In this document: one piece after another, positions 1 through 11,954 of the stretch
How the letters are laid out: each line of letters starts with the position of its first letter
Numbering within the stretch: position 1 is the stretch's first letter
Assembly: GCA_001643675.2 (NCBI GenBank)
Contig: LSRY02000018.1
Location: 1,426,001 to 1,490,000 of the forward strand
DNA length: 64,000 nt
Direction of reading: 5' to 3'
Source: Monocercomonoides exilis
Lineage: Eukaryota; Preaxostyla; Oxymonadida; Polymastigidae
Position numbers and translations under genes: made by a program
The notes under the pieces: generated by a model
What the model was told of the DNA's origin: nothing
Database searches by the model: none
The model's input: only the letters and a program-made list of their open reading frames with translations

Positions 1-205
1 CGTTGCATTGAACTTGAATATGAGTTTTCTTTGCATTGGAACTATTTTCAGTTTCCATTGAAGTCATCTGGGCATCTGCAGGAATTATTTGCAAAAAATT
101 CGAATCAGAAATTATTCCAATTTTGTCTTTTGTGGCATCTTCGTGAAAGCAATGTTCGCAAATGACATTCCCCAAAATAGCTGCGATAGCAATCAATAAA
201 TTCAT
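1..205 (-). CDS. Partial secreted protein, 5' end only
   Basis: An open frame starts at the ATG complementary to 203-205 and stays open for 68 codons to the left edge, so only the N-terminus is present. It begins MNLLIAIAAILGNVIC, a short hydrophobic stretch with small residues before a Cys, which looks like a cleavable signal peptide. After it come scattered Cys (EHCFHED and VQCN) in an otherwise polar sequence. That suggests an exported or surface protein. The gene at 34283 also begins with a signal peptide followed by a Cys-containing ectodomain, so this may be another member of that class, but no beta-helix repeat is visible in the part available. The function is unknown and an intron may lie off the edge. 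Confidence 0.55.
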   Translation of the reverse strand, partial: MNLLIAIAAILGNVICEHCFHEDATKDKIGIISDSNFLQIIPADAQMTSMETENSSNAKKTHIQVQCN

Positions 206-1395
206 TTTGCTGTGCAAAATGGACTTTCTTTTTTCTTTTTTTGATCGATTATTATAATGGGTCATATTGATCATTATAAATATAATCAGATTTTCAACTG
301 AAAATTGATTTATATTTCATTTCATTCCTTTCGCAATAAAAATGAAGAAAATAAATAGTGCATGTTGATGTTTGTTCTGATTACTTCATTGTTTCAGAAA
401 TCTTCTCAAAATACGTTCCTTTTCGAAGTATTTATTTCAGAATAATGATGATATTTGAAAGACTTCGGAATATTGAATGAATTATTTCTTTTGTTTTTGT
501 TTCCATTTCACAACAAAGAAATCCTTTGAAGCAACTCTCAAAGAAACTTATTTTTCATGAAATCCAATTCTCATTTTTCCATGTTTATTCTTCAACTTCT
601 TTCTTTTTAATAATTCTCAACGATATGGTTGGTATCCTCTTTCCATTGAAAAAGTGTCTCTTCCTCAATAAGAGAGGAAATATTTTGCTGCATCTCACGA
701 ACAGTTGTTGATTTTCTAAAAGAACATAAAAATTGCTTCAGCAAAAAGAATAAGCAAAAACTAAGGATTCATCAACCACGTCCCAAATGCTTCAAACATT
801 TTGTGCTTCCTTTCTGAAAAGACGTGAAATCCGAATTCTCAGTCACCTGAACTTGAAATAACTGAATAACAGAAAGAGATGATTTTGATTGAAAAAAAGG
901 CAAAAGAGAAATAATTCATAGAAATCCAATGCGCAAAAGAAGATGCGATAGAAAAAATATTTGTTTGAGTTTTTCACTCATGAAAACACAATGTGACGGT
1001 TATTGATGTGTTTTTTCGTTCTTCTATGAATACATGACCAAAAGAAACGGATTGTGAAAATTGGTTTGCCTTTTCATATTTCTTTATAATATTAATACTG
1101 AATATTGTAATGTTTGAATGCTTTGAAGAGATTTATATGGAAAGCACAAAACAAAAAATCGATCAAATATTTCTGCCCATATCAAAATTTTATTATTTTT
1201 GATTGAAAAAAGATTCTTTTTTCGAAGGGCAACAACGTGTATATTTTCATGACTTTTTCTTTTTATTGAAAATTTCATTTGGAACCTTTTTTGCTCTCAA
1301 ACTTACAAAAATCTGGTGCGCAACTGCCATTGTGTTTGTTTCTTTTTCGAAAGCCACCTTACGAGCCTTCACCCACTCAACAAACACACGTGATA
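206..1395. other. Intergenic, AT-rich
   Basis: No convincing coding sequence. The short open frames here are AT-rich with no recognisable protein character. The right end (about 1200-1395) reads into the decayed helicase, and where that relic begins is uncertain. Confidence 0.5.
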
Positions 1396-2639
1396 CTCTT
1401 TCCGATGGGAACAAGGAAGTTGATGAAACTTTGAATGAAATGTCCAAAACCTTTGATGAAATGAATTTGAAAGATAAATTGCTTCGTGGTGTATTTTCAT
1501 GTGGTTTTGACACACCATCTCTTGTTCAGCAGATAGTCATAAAGCCAATAATTTGAGGGCATGATGCTTTCATACAGACTCAGTCAGGACAGGGAAAACA
1601 TTTTGCTTAATTGATTGCTTGTTTGCAGATTGTGGATCCTTCTCTGCACTTCATCCAAGCAGTGATTATTTCTCCAAGTCGCAAATGTGCATCGGGTGAG
1701 TTTTGAGTGTGTGCACTTTTATGTTGTTATACACAATAATTTCGCTTATTTCTTTTTTTTCAGGCAATGAAGGGACTTGCAAAATACATTGGGGGAATCC
1801 ACATTTATTGCATTTTCGATGAGGACCATGTTCACGAAGCTACACGAAAAGTTCCTGAGACGCCTTAGCACATAATTATTGGAAGGCCCGAGATTGAAGC
1901 GAAGATAATATATTCTGAGGTTATTGATGTTTGGCATCTGCGAATCTGTGTGCTTGATGGAGCATATACATATCTTTCAAAAGGGTTTAATGTTATGAAA
2001 AAGACATTTTCTCATCTTTCCCTGAGAAAACACGATCGTTTGTGATCGTCAACTGGATATCAGTTGAAGTCATTGAAATAGCTGGCTATATTTTTGCGTT
2101 ATTTGATTCGAATTATGATTTCTTATGAAGAACTTTCACCTGATAGAATTCGACAATTCTGTGTGGATGTTGTGAAAGAAGAATACAAGAAGGGAGTGCC
2201 ATTCGGTCTTTTTGAGACAATTCCCATTGCTGGATGTGTCATCTTCTGCAATCACCAAGAGAAAGTGGATTATATCACAGAAGCGCTTTGAAGTTGAAAG
2301 TTTTCAATGAGTTCGATTCATGGTGGAATCGGAAAAGAAGGCAAAGATCGCATTGTGAAAGATTTCAGAGAAGGAAAAATCAAAGTGCTTGTGGCAACCG
2401 ATTTATTGTCGTGTAGCATTGATGTGCAGCATGCTTCGTTTGTTGTGAATAATGACTTTGTGAATGAATGGTTCCACATTAATTGGCGAGTTGAAATATT
2501 AGGCTGTTATGAAGGGAAAAGTTATGTAATTAACATGGTTACTGAAGCAGATGAGAAAATGATGAAGGAGACACAGGAATACGATGAAACAAAAATTGAA
2601 GTGCTTCATGCATATATCGGAGAATTGCTTTTGAAATAG
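1396..2639 (+). pseudogene. Decayed eIF4A-type DEAD-box RNA helicase
   Basis: Translation gives an almost end-to-end but broken eIF4A. The Q-motif region is clear (FDEMNLKDKLLRG near 1453-1490, then GFDTPSLVQQ). An in-frame TGA at 1554-1556 follows. Motif I reads SGQGKT near 1584-1600 but contains a one-base frame change. A possible intron lies at about 1696-1763. A TAG interrupts the HIIIGRP region near 1866. The DEAD box is reduced to DGAY near 1956-1967. From 2094 the C-terminal RecA lobe is readable (CVIFCNHQEKVDYITEA), with two in-frame TGA codons at about 2289-2297, then SIHGGIGKEGKDRI, VLVATDLLSCSIDVQ and VINMVTEAD. The HRIGR motif is replaced by HINWR. Active eIF4A unwinds mRNA 5' leaders with eIF4E and eIF4G; this copy cannot encode an active ATPase. 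The identity is secure and the 5' limit is approximate. Confidence 0.88.
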
Positions 2640-3221
2640 CAACAGAGGAATGGACATGATAAAGAAATTATGAATTATTTGAAGAAGGGGAGAACAAGCA
2701 TTTGATAAGAGAAAGAGGTTTTGAAGGATGTGTTGGAAATGAAGAAGAAATGAAATGCAAATAATCATTGTTTGGAAAAGGAGAAATTATTGAAATTATC
2801 AAATAATTCGATATGCTGCAAAGAATAAGGATTGAAAGTGAAGATATTTTGTTATTTAAAGGCAACTTCATAAAATGTTCAGCGGTGTAAAAGTTATAAA
2901 TAATTCTTTTTTGCTGATCTTTTGACGTTTTGAGTTTATTTTCTTTTATTTTGGCTGTGATATTTCCTTTCATGTTTTGTCTATGAGTTTGATGTTTGAG
3001 TTATTTTTTCTTTTCCTTTTCAATGAGCTTTTTTGTTGACTTTTGCTTATATATTTTATTCGTGCGATACTCAGTACCTTTGAAGAATTACAGTTTCTCA
3101 GAAATGAAATGTTGATTCTGCCCACTTTTTTTTTAAAATGCCGTATAATAAAGTTTTTATCAAAAATAAAAGTTTCTCTGTCTTGCTTAGGACGGAAACA
3201 TAAACGTGGAAATTTTGTTGC
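2640..3221. other. Intergenic
   Basis: AT-rich spacer between the helicase relic and the next gene. A TAA at 3201-3203, in frame with the ATG at 3222, marks the upstream limit of the next gene. Nothing else is recognised. Confidence 0.6.
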
Positions 3222-5695
3222 ATGCTTGAATGGAATAAAGCTTTTAGAGCAGGTTTGGAGCAAAGAGGAATTTCCGGTAAAATTTGTTTTTTTTCAATTT
3301 ATAATTTTGTTTTGCAGAAGTTGGGCAATTTTTGGATGATGCACAATGCTTTTATGCGTGTACTCAAAAAGCTTTGTCAGTGAAGCTGATTGACCAATTG
3401 TCAAGTTTTCTCTCTTCCCAGTCTCCAAATTGTGAGGAATATCCGTTTGAACAGCTGCGATGTGCAATCATGGAATGTCGCAATGAGCCAAAGGAGCTTC
3501 AATTGCTTCTAAATGGACTGGTATGCATATTGAAGCATTGCTACTGTTTGAATAATTCCAGTCGTGATGATCCTGCATTCGGAATGCTTTTGAGCCATTA
3601 CTATCCTAAGTTGGTTGAAGATATGACAACATTTTTTTTCAGCGTGCCACGGCGTTCGTTTAACGAAGTGGTTCCTATTGTTGAGCTGCTGTTTCGTGTT
3701 GTTTCATATGGAAGGATTTTCAGTGAAATGAGTAAAGGAGCTCAATCACAGATTGTTTTCTATTATTTGGACAGCGCATTTCTGGAAATGCAGAGCAACG
3801 AAAAGCCGATATTGTCAGAAGGATGGTTGTTCTCTTTATTTGTCATAATTTCGGAAAAGAGCATTAATCGAACAAATATTAGTTTGTTCAATGATTACAG
3901 ATTGTTTTTGGTAATTTATATTTTATCGCTGTTTATGTGTTTGTTCAGGTGGAGTTTTGCTGAGCAACAAAAAATTTGTGAAAAAGCGAATATTTCACAT
4001 TCTTAAGCAGCATAGCAAATGCGAAAGCGAAAGACTGAGCTTGTCGGGGTTTGCAAAAGGGATGCTATTGAGGTTGGTGTGGCACTTGGACAATGCGATT
4101 CGGGCAAAAGACAAGGAAGAACGGATCGAGCAAGGATTTGAAGAATACAAGCGAATACTTAAAGAGGAATATGATGAAAAGAAAAGCATGAGTTACCTTG
4201 ACGGGCTGTATTTCTCGCGCTCGCCATATGTTGAGGATGAAGAAGCATTCGGGGATGTTGTGTTTGACACAGCCTGTGACACGCTTTGCTGTTTGCGCGG
4301 GTGCATCTATGGTGATGGAAAAGAATGCACTTGTTTCAGCAATGATGAAGTGAGAAAGGGAGTGGGTAGGAAATGGGGAAAGGTGTGGTGCGCCGTTCAT
4401 AGAATGATGAATGAAACTGCGATGAGGATGCTTGAGGTGTGCTGCTTTGGGAAGAAATATCTCGGAGAGAGAAGAGACATTACTGATGATGCGGGCAAAC
4501 TGATGGGCTTGAAAAGGAAGAGACGATCGAGACTATTAACGCTTTTTAACGATGATGAGGTGGTTCGCAGCATAATGTCCGCGGTGCACTCAAGTCAAAG
4601 ACGAAGCGTGGATAAGCTGGCATTGAAACTGCTGACATCCATAATTCGTGCCGGAAGAAATGAAGGAAGAAGCAGAGCAAGAGCGATGCTTTCTGGAGTT
4701 TTGTCGACCATTTGTGAACTGCTGATGAGAGGAAAAGACGGTAGAGAATACAAATATCGAATATGGCTGCATTTTGTGGGGGACATGATTCAAACAACAA
4801 TCACACGGCCTTGGGCAAAACTGAAGACACTAAATGGGTATTTTGGAAAGGTAAGCCCTGTTTTCTTTTATGCAGACATTTTGGCGCTTCGGGAGATGTT
4901 GGAAGAGGAAGGGTTTGGAGATCTGCTGGTGGCTGTTACTATTGCAATGTGTGAATCATATGAGTGGCTTTCAGAGGTCATGTTTTGTGGTATGAGCTAA
5001 TTTGCAGCTTTGTGACGCTGAGCTGTGGAAAGACTTACGAATTGTTCAACCACAACATTTTGAGTATAGCGGGTACTAATGGAGATTTCAATGGAAAATT
5101 AGTTTGGTTGTATTTCTATCGTGGAAGAGCGACGTATCACAAGTGGACTTTTGATGTTTCAACACTCAGCGATTCATCGTCATTCTCCGAGTTGGAAGGC
5201 GGAAATGTTGAGAGCGATACCTCCACTGATCCTTATTGGTATGAGCATTTCACAACCTCTGATTCATCAGAGGCAGGCAACGAGAGCGAGGAGATCAGAT
5301 GGGTGCAGACTCCGCATGGATTGTGGAAAATGAAAAAAGATGAAGTGGTGCCATTGTTTGAATTCAATTACACGAGCAGATTTTTCGGTCGCAAACGAAA
5401 ATATCAGTCGAAGCACAAGTGGAGGAGGGTGCAGACGAACAGAAGGAGAAAGCGGAACAAAGGAAAGGTGCTGATGCTGCTGAAGAAGGAGGAAGGATTT
5501 CGAGAAAGAAGGAGAAAAGGAAAGCAGAGAAGGGACGATGCGAAGTTTGAGCTGAGAACGGAAATGTGGGAACGTGCACTTCATGAGCTATCTGAAGACG
5601 AATACCTGGATGAAGAATGGGAGTGTTCTGAAAAGAATGAAGAAGATGAAAAGGAGGAAGAGAACGAAAACAAAGAGAACAGTTATCGAATTTAA
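3222..5695 (+). CDS. Unknown multi-exon gene with acidic/basic C-terminal tail
   Basis: The start at 3222 is chosen because 3222-3276 joined to 3318 (intron 3277-3317, GTAAAA...GCAG) gives one continuous frame beginning MLEWNKAFRAGLEQRGIS then EVGQFLDDAQCFYAC. Exon 2 (3318-3910) is helical and Leu-rich (for example VVPIVELLFRVVSYG). A second GT-AG intron fits 3911-3948. Exon 3 (3949-4976) is again helical (LMGLKRKRRSRLLTLFNDDEV, VDKLALKLLTSI), then a third intron fits 4977-5007. From about 5105 the frame encodes an acidic stretch (SDSSSFSELEGGNVES) followed by Lys/Arg-rich and Glu-rich segments, ending at 5695. The all-helical pattern resembles ARM/HEAT-type scaffolds, but I recognise no family. 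The frames on either side of the second and third introns do not join under GT-AG rules, so either the true splice sites differ or the gene is newly broken. Confidence 0.5.
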
Positions 5696-7650
5696 AAAAA
5701 AAAGAAGTATATTTGCCGAAAAGAGTACATGAATTCATACAAAAGAAATAAACTCTTCTGCTTTGATGGGTCTTTTTTATGCAAACAATCGAAACAGAAG
5801 CAATTTAAGCAGAAATGATTGTTATTGCTTTGCATTTTTAAAGATTCAAGATTCGAAAATTGCGTTATTTATAGATTTTGTTTGTGAGTTGTTGCTGTTT
5901 TTTTGAGTGATTTTTTGAAAGTGTTTTCTTGCATTTTTTTTTTTATTTTCTCTCTTTATTTCAAAATAAACTTATTTTTGAATCGAGTTCTGAATTGAAT
6001 GATGAAGTGACTGTGTGCTTTGGTGGCTGTAAATTGTATTTTGCTTCTCTTTATTTCTCTTTATTTTTTTGGATAATCTTTAGTCATTATATTTCCGTTG
6101 GTTTTTGTTAATTTGTCATTCAAATGTTTTGTTTCTTTTATTATTTTTGTAATTTTTGTAGCAATTATTTTATTATTATTTACAGATTTCTATTTTTGAT
6201 TTTGAAGATTTATCTTGAAGTGTTCTGTTATTTACAATCGAAAAACAAATTACAATGCGTCTGATATGATTTTACAAAATTAAAAATATCAATAAAAAAG
6301 ATTTATTAAGATTTTTCCATTTTCAAATAAGAGATGATATACTTTGAGTTTGTGTTTAAATCAGTCTCCGATAGAGCTCAGACATTCAAGACACAAAATC
6401 GGTAAATGAATCATTATATCAATTTCCGTTTCTCCTTTATTCAAAGTGAATCTGAAATCATTTCGAGAAAATGTGGATCTTTCTTCAAAGAAATAGAAAA
6501 ATAGAAAGAAAAAGGTCAACTTCAGGAAAGTCGTTTGGAAGAATTGTGATTTGATAAAGTTGTTTTGCGAATGCAGTAAAAATATAATCAAAAGAGTTCT
6601 TCAATTATATATTCACAGATGTTTGTGTTTTGAAGAATTGAAAAGCTTTTTTGAGTAAAAACGTTCATGCTCATAAATCAGTTAAATGAACAAAATTTTA
6701 TTTAATTTTCAATTTATATGATATTTTTCATTTTTTAATAAAAAAATGAGTGATTATTTTTGAAATCATATTTATTCCATCAAAATTTTCGGTTTAAGAA
6801 TTCACTTCAAGTGCTGATAAATGAGCACAAAAAAGAAATAATTCCATACAAAAATAATTTTTTCATGAATATTATCTGAAGCATTGTCATTTTAAACAAT
6901 TGCATTGCATTTAACTTTTTAATGAATAATTCCTCTCAAAAGAAATTAAACATTTGAAAAATCGACACTCCGAAAAAAGTTATGATTTCAAAAATAATCA
7001 CCCAAATGGCAAAATTTTTTTGAAAAGTTCCTCGACTTTAATTTTGTCCCACAAAAGATCATAAATGATCAAAAAATGTTGATCATTCCGTTCCCATTAT
7101 TGTTTTATTGATTTTATAAATTGTTATTTTCTGAGCTTATTACTGAAAAATATTACAAAAATCTGATGATAACATACAGAACGTTAATAATATAATACAA
7201 TACGCTTTTGTTAGCAACTGCTATCGAGCTATTTGAATCAAATGAATTGCATGCTCTTATTTCTGCATTTTCATTTCATCTATTCGAATATTAATTATTA
7301 ATATATGAATGTTATCCAAGTTTTTATTATTTTCTTTTGCTGAAAGATAAAAAAATTGATTTACTTGAATTCTTGAATTTTATTAATAAATTTTTTAAAC
7401 AGGAAAGATTTATCAAAACAATACTCGTTGCGTTAGAATAATATTCAAAAAGGAGGTGACATAAAGCAATTATTAATATAATTTTGGAAAATTGGAATGA
7501 TACATTTTTTTTTCTAAATAAATCTCCATTTGTAACAAACTCAAAAATGTTATCTCTTCAAATATTAATATTTAAACAGTTTGTATCAAACAAGTTTCTT
7601 TCATCTCAGAATGTGCCTTTTCCTTCTCCCTTTCAGTTTAAACAGATGCA
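5696..7650. other. Intergenic, strongly AT-rich
   Basis: About 2 kb of A/T-rich sequence with many homopolymer runs. Open frames are short and have the Phe/Leu/Ile/Lys composition expected of non-coding AT-rich DNA. No RNA gene or element recognised. Confidence 0.6.
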
Positions 7651-8067
7651 TTATAAAAAGATGTTTTGCCTTAATCTTTTCAAATTGTACGGAGTTAACA
7701 GGCTTTTTCGGCTGTTCGTCCATTTTGATACAAATGTGGATGCTGTTAGCTCTTCGGGTGGTACTTCTGGCTGACATGATGAGAAATATCTCATCAAACT
7801 TCTTGTTGCCTTGGCAGTGAAGCAGTCATCTCTTCGTTCAACAACATTGCCTTCTTCGTCTTCAACAGGAGCAGCACGCCGATCAACTTCGCCATTCTGG
7901 AGTCCGAGAAGAGAAGAGAAGAAGGAAATGGGGGAGTAGAAGCTATCTTCAGTATTTTCTTCAGCTCCTGAAATTTTCCCTTCGGATGCCTCGGCGGTGG
8001 CAGCGTCATACACATCGGCAGGAGCGATGGATGACATCGAGAGGCGGCTGGGGTGTATGAAAATCAC
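7651..8067 (-). pseudogene. Probable coding relic, unknown family
   Basis: An open frame of 138 codons on the minus strand is flanked by AT-rich sequence on one side and oppositely oriented coding-like sequence on the other. Its residues look protein-like rather than random (for example DVYDAATAEASEGKISGAE and PEVPPEELTASTFVSKW) and base composition is clearly richer in G+C than the spacers. No domain is recognised. It could be the tail of a decayed gene or one short exon of a real one. The strand assignment is uncertain because the region immediately to the right reads better on the plus strand. Confidence 0.25.
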
Positions 8068-8085
8068 AGATAGTCGTTACTGAGG

Positions 8086-11000
8086 GTGAAACAGACGCTG
8101 AGGGGATATGTTGTGGCTCGGCGGGCGGTGCTGTATAGGGGTGTTGCGTGTGCATACGATGTGGCGCTTTCAGCGATGCTTTTGGTTCCGCTGGTGGCGC
8201 AGCTTCCGTCGCTTGCAGCGTCTGTGGGCACGAAGTCGGGGAGCAAGCAGATCTTTGCGTTGGAGAATGTGAATGCGTTCCAGTCGATCTACGATCTGTT
8301 TTACCTGTCGCTGCAGATATGGAGATCACAACAGTCGAGGCGTGTGGAGGTGAAGCTGGACGAGGAAGTGATGGGGCGAGGGGTTGCTGTATGTGAAGTG
8401 GGGGAGATTGTGGAGAAGAGAATGGAGGCGGTTTGGTTGAGGATGGAGGATGTGGTTCTGTTGTCTGAGGAGATTGTGCTGGCGGTGCTGGAGGAGCGGG
8501 AAGAGGTAGAGGAAGGTGATGTGAATGAAGTGAAAGGTGGGTATCCGGCTGCGCACAGATAGTTTGTGGAGAGAATCAAAGAGAACCAGGGGAAGCTGGA
8601 AGAACCGATGGCGCAGATGGTTGTGGAGGCGCTTGGGATGAGTGGGCAGAAGTTAGTGAAGGCGAGGACAGAGACTGAGGCGAGCGCATGCAAAAAGTTT
8701 TCAGTGGAACCTGAAGTGCACAATTCTTCTCCATCTGATGGCATCCAACAGGAGATTTCAGAAGAGCAGAAGAGGGAGCAGCAGACGGGTCTTTGGGTAT
8801 AGCTTCAGATGGAAGAGAAGGAAGTGTGAGGATAGATGGAAAACAGATGCAAATGAAGACGAATGGTTTGAAAATGAGTGAGGAAAAAGATAAACCCGAT
8901 GAAGAAGTCTGGCGAAAAAAGTCGTTTGCTTTATGAGGAGTGATTAGAAGAAGAAGAGGAAGAGGAGGAAAATGGAGGAAAAATTGTGTGCAGATAGAAG
9001 AGCGGAGTTCCGTGGTTGTTCTATTTGGTTGAGGGATTACGAGAAGTGCCTTGAACTGAAAAGGCAATCAGTAAATGATGCGTGTGCGCATTGGATACGG
9101 GAAGACTTTGGATGCGCTGGGAGAGCTGAACATGCAGCTGCCTTGAAGCTGTGCAAAAATGCAGACGAAATGGTGGAGATCCTGTTGAGAAACAAAGTCG
9201 AAGAGGAATTAAACTTTATAGCCAGGTGAGATCCTCATGCAGCATGGGACTAAGAGAGAAGCAGGGATGAAGCAGGCGATTGTGGAAGATTTGGCGGTTA
9301 TGTTTTTCGCACTTGTTGAATGGTGCGTGCACAAAGCAGAGGAGTTCGAGTTTGTGCGTGGTATCATTATCAGCCAGGATGAGCTGATCCACCTTGCGAA
9401 TGAGCACATTGTAATGAAATCGCGGCTACTGCGCTGTGGAGTGACAGCGTCTGTTGTGATGGAGTACAGATGATTCGGTGAAGGTGAAATTCATATCGGA
9501 GAAAGGAATTGAGGCAACATGGCAGAGTAGAGAAGGAGCAGAAGCAGGTTATGTGAAGGAGATGCTGAGCAATTGTTCAGCGACACTGTCAGTGCGCGCG
9601 TTTGAGTGTGTGTTTGATGGGGCGTCTGATGCGGATAAACAGCTGATATGGCGAGGCAAGTGAATGGAGGCAGAGGTGCAGAAGGCGGGGAAGCGGGTTC
9701 ATTCAACACATCCGACAAGAGGCTCGGTATCGAAGAGTTGTTTATTCAAAGAAGACAGTCGAATGTGTCCAAATGATAGTGGAATGCGGCTGAGATGCTT
9801 CGTTCACCATTTCTAACTGACGACGCTTTCTCAGTGGTTGTTACGATGGATGCTCCCATGGCATTGAAGATGGCAGCAGAGGATCTGCATTATAGTTTTG
9901 TTTCTTCTTCTTCTTTGTAGTCGTCTTCTTCTTCTTCTTCTTCCTCCTCTTCTTTTCCTTGCTGTTTAATTCCTTCAGACCATCGTCATCTTCGTCACAA
10001 ATATCTCATCTGTCGCATTCCTCTTCTTCTTTCTCTTTATCAGCCTCAGCACATGCATCTCTGGAAGAACCTGCTTTGAACAGTATGTCAAATGCGTGTG
10101 TTCTGAAGAGTTGCTCATCGACGTACTTGTATTATTGGCTTTATGATGTTTGCGTAGCTCCATCTACAGCCTCATCTCCAGATGCGAAGAAGAAGAGCAC
10201 TTGTGCGACGAATGGGACAAAGGCATCGGTGGTGGCACATCGTCAAGAGAAGTGGTGGATTTGAACAGACGAGGACACGAATGGAAGAAGCGCTTCTGCG
10301 ACGAGGTCTGTGAAGATTGAGAGAATGTGCCCAGGAGAAGCGGTGGGGCATCAGCAGTGGAGAAGGAAAGAGGCGCAGACAGAGCTGATGAAAGAGAAGA
10401 GGATGAAGTTGTGGAGATCATAGCAGTCAAAGTCTCTGGAGCTAGCAAGTTTGATGAGGAAGTTGGGGATGCAACAGCACATGATTGTTGGAGGCTTCCT
10501 GGATGAGCCAAATGAGACGGATGCAAGGGAGAGCTTGCCTGCGTGCGTGACTTTTGCGATGTGGCTGAGAGAAGGAAAGAAGGGCAGAGAAAGAGGAGGA
10601 AGCGAGAGATGTTGGAGAAGTCAGAGAGGCCAAGGAAGAAGAAGCAGAGGAAGATAAAGGTGGAAGGGAAGAAGATGACGACGACGACGATGAAGATGAT
10701 GATACAATGGATGCAGTTGAAGATACCCCAAGCACAATCGTCTAAGCCAACAGTGATGCAGAAACAGAAGACGATGTGCCATCAAAGAAAGAGCGAAGCG
10801 TGGCTAACTCAAAAGTGGTAGAAAATGGAGTGTTTGAGGTGCTTATCTCAGAGCAGTGAGCTGTTGATGAGTGTGTCCGTGCCATTGACGTGGTTGTTTG
10901 AGTGATGGCGGGTGCAGGGAAGATGAGGGCAGTGGCTGAGACAGAGGCAAAGGCGGATACTATTAATGAAGGAGAAGTAGATATAGAAGAAGAAGAAAAT

Positions 11001-11830
11001 GAAGAAGAAGAAGAAGAAGAAGAAGAAGTTGATGACCGTGGTGGAGGCGATAAAGAAGAAAGCGAAATGCTATATTGGAATTCTTGAACTTGCAAGTTGG
11101 GCGAATGTTGAGGGAAAAAAGGAAAGATGGCTGCGATCCGCAGAGGAGATATCTCTTGATGAGATGAGTGTGTAGCAGGCGCTGATGGAACAGAGGGAAG
11201 TCGAACCGAAGAAGTGAAAGAAGAAGAAGAAGAAGAAGAAGAAGGAAAGAGAGGAAACAAGCGCTGGAGTTGAATGGCTTGGGGCAACGAGTGGAGATGA
11301 AGCATATGGATGAGAAGGAGTTTTTGAATGTTGTGAGCGAAGAGTGGGAGGTGAATGAGGAAGAATGGAAGGTGAGGAAGTTTGTGGAGTGGGAGAAGAT
11401 GCATGCGGTGCTGATGAATGTGTGTGATGTGATGACGATGAACACGACATCTTCGTAGATGTCGACAGAGGTGCTGATGCAAGCGACAGGATCGATCGTG
11501 CTGCAAAGTGGTAGTGCGAAAAGAACATTAAGCATTGCACTGAAGAATGAAAGCACTCTTACGTAATTTTGTACGTTACGCTTCTTGCTGAGAAAAGTGT
11601 TTGTGCCATATCAAGTTCATTTGATGATAAGGTCGTCGAATGTGTGTTGCAGCAGAGAGTGAGGGCTCATGGTGGGGTGAAAGCAGAAGGGAGGGTGCTG
11701 GAGGCAGAGTGTGGAGACAGGAAGAATATGTCGCAGGATGCGGAGAAAAAAGTGCTTCTTGAGTTTCTGGAGAAGAAGAATCTGCAAAGAGTAGAAGTGG
11801 ATTTGTTGATGATTATATGGTAGTTAAAGG
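8086..11830 (+). pseudogene. Decayed coding region, unknown, Glu/Lys-rich
   Basis: This stretch is purine-rich on the plus strand and G+C-richer than the spacers. It is a patchwork of 60-160-codon frames separated by single stops and frame shifts. Readable helical pieces include 8972-9229 (RGCSIWLRDYEKCLELKRQ), 9237-9473 (AIVEDLAVMFFALVEW), 9478-9663 and 10823-10870 (NGVFEVLISEQ followed by a stop). Acidic repeats occur at 10987-11027, where GAA codons run in tandem. The pattern is that of an old protein gene, or several, with alpha-helical content that has accumulated stops and indels. I cannot assign a family. Serine/proline-rich frames on the opposite strand are the expected shadow of this composition. 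Confidence 0.4.
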
Positions 11831-11954
11831 AGAAAAGTGTATCTGAACTTGTGGTTTTGATACTGTAGGCTGTATGTGGGACCTTGCTGTGGTGCAAATG
11901 CATGAGATAACAATGGTGAAAGGGATGCAAGTGTATTGAAGTTTCGCTATCAGA

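Noticed and set aside
4851-4875. Possible 25-nt intron (GTAAGC...GCAG)
   Set aside because: The unspliced frame continues smoothly (KVSPVFFYADILALREM), whereas splicing shifts into a frame with poor composition; also shorter than any supported intron here.
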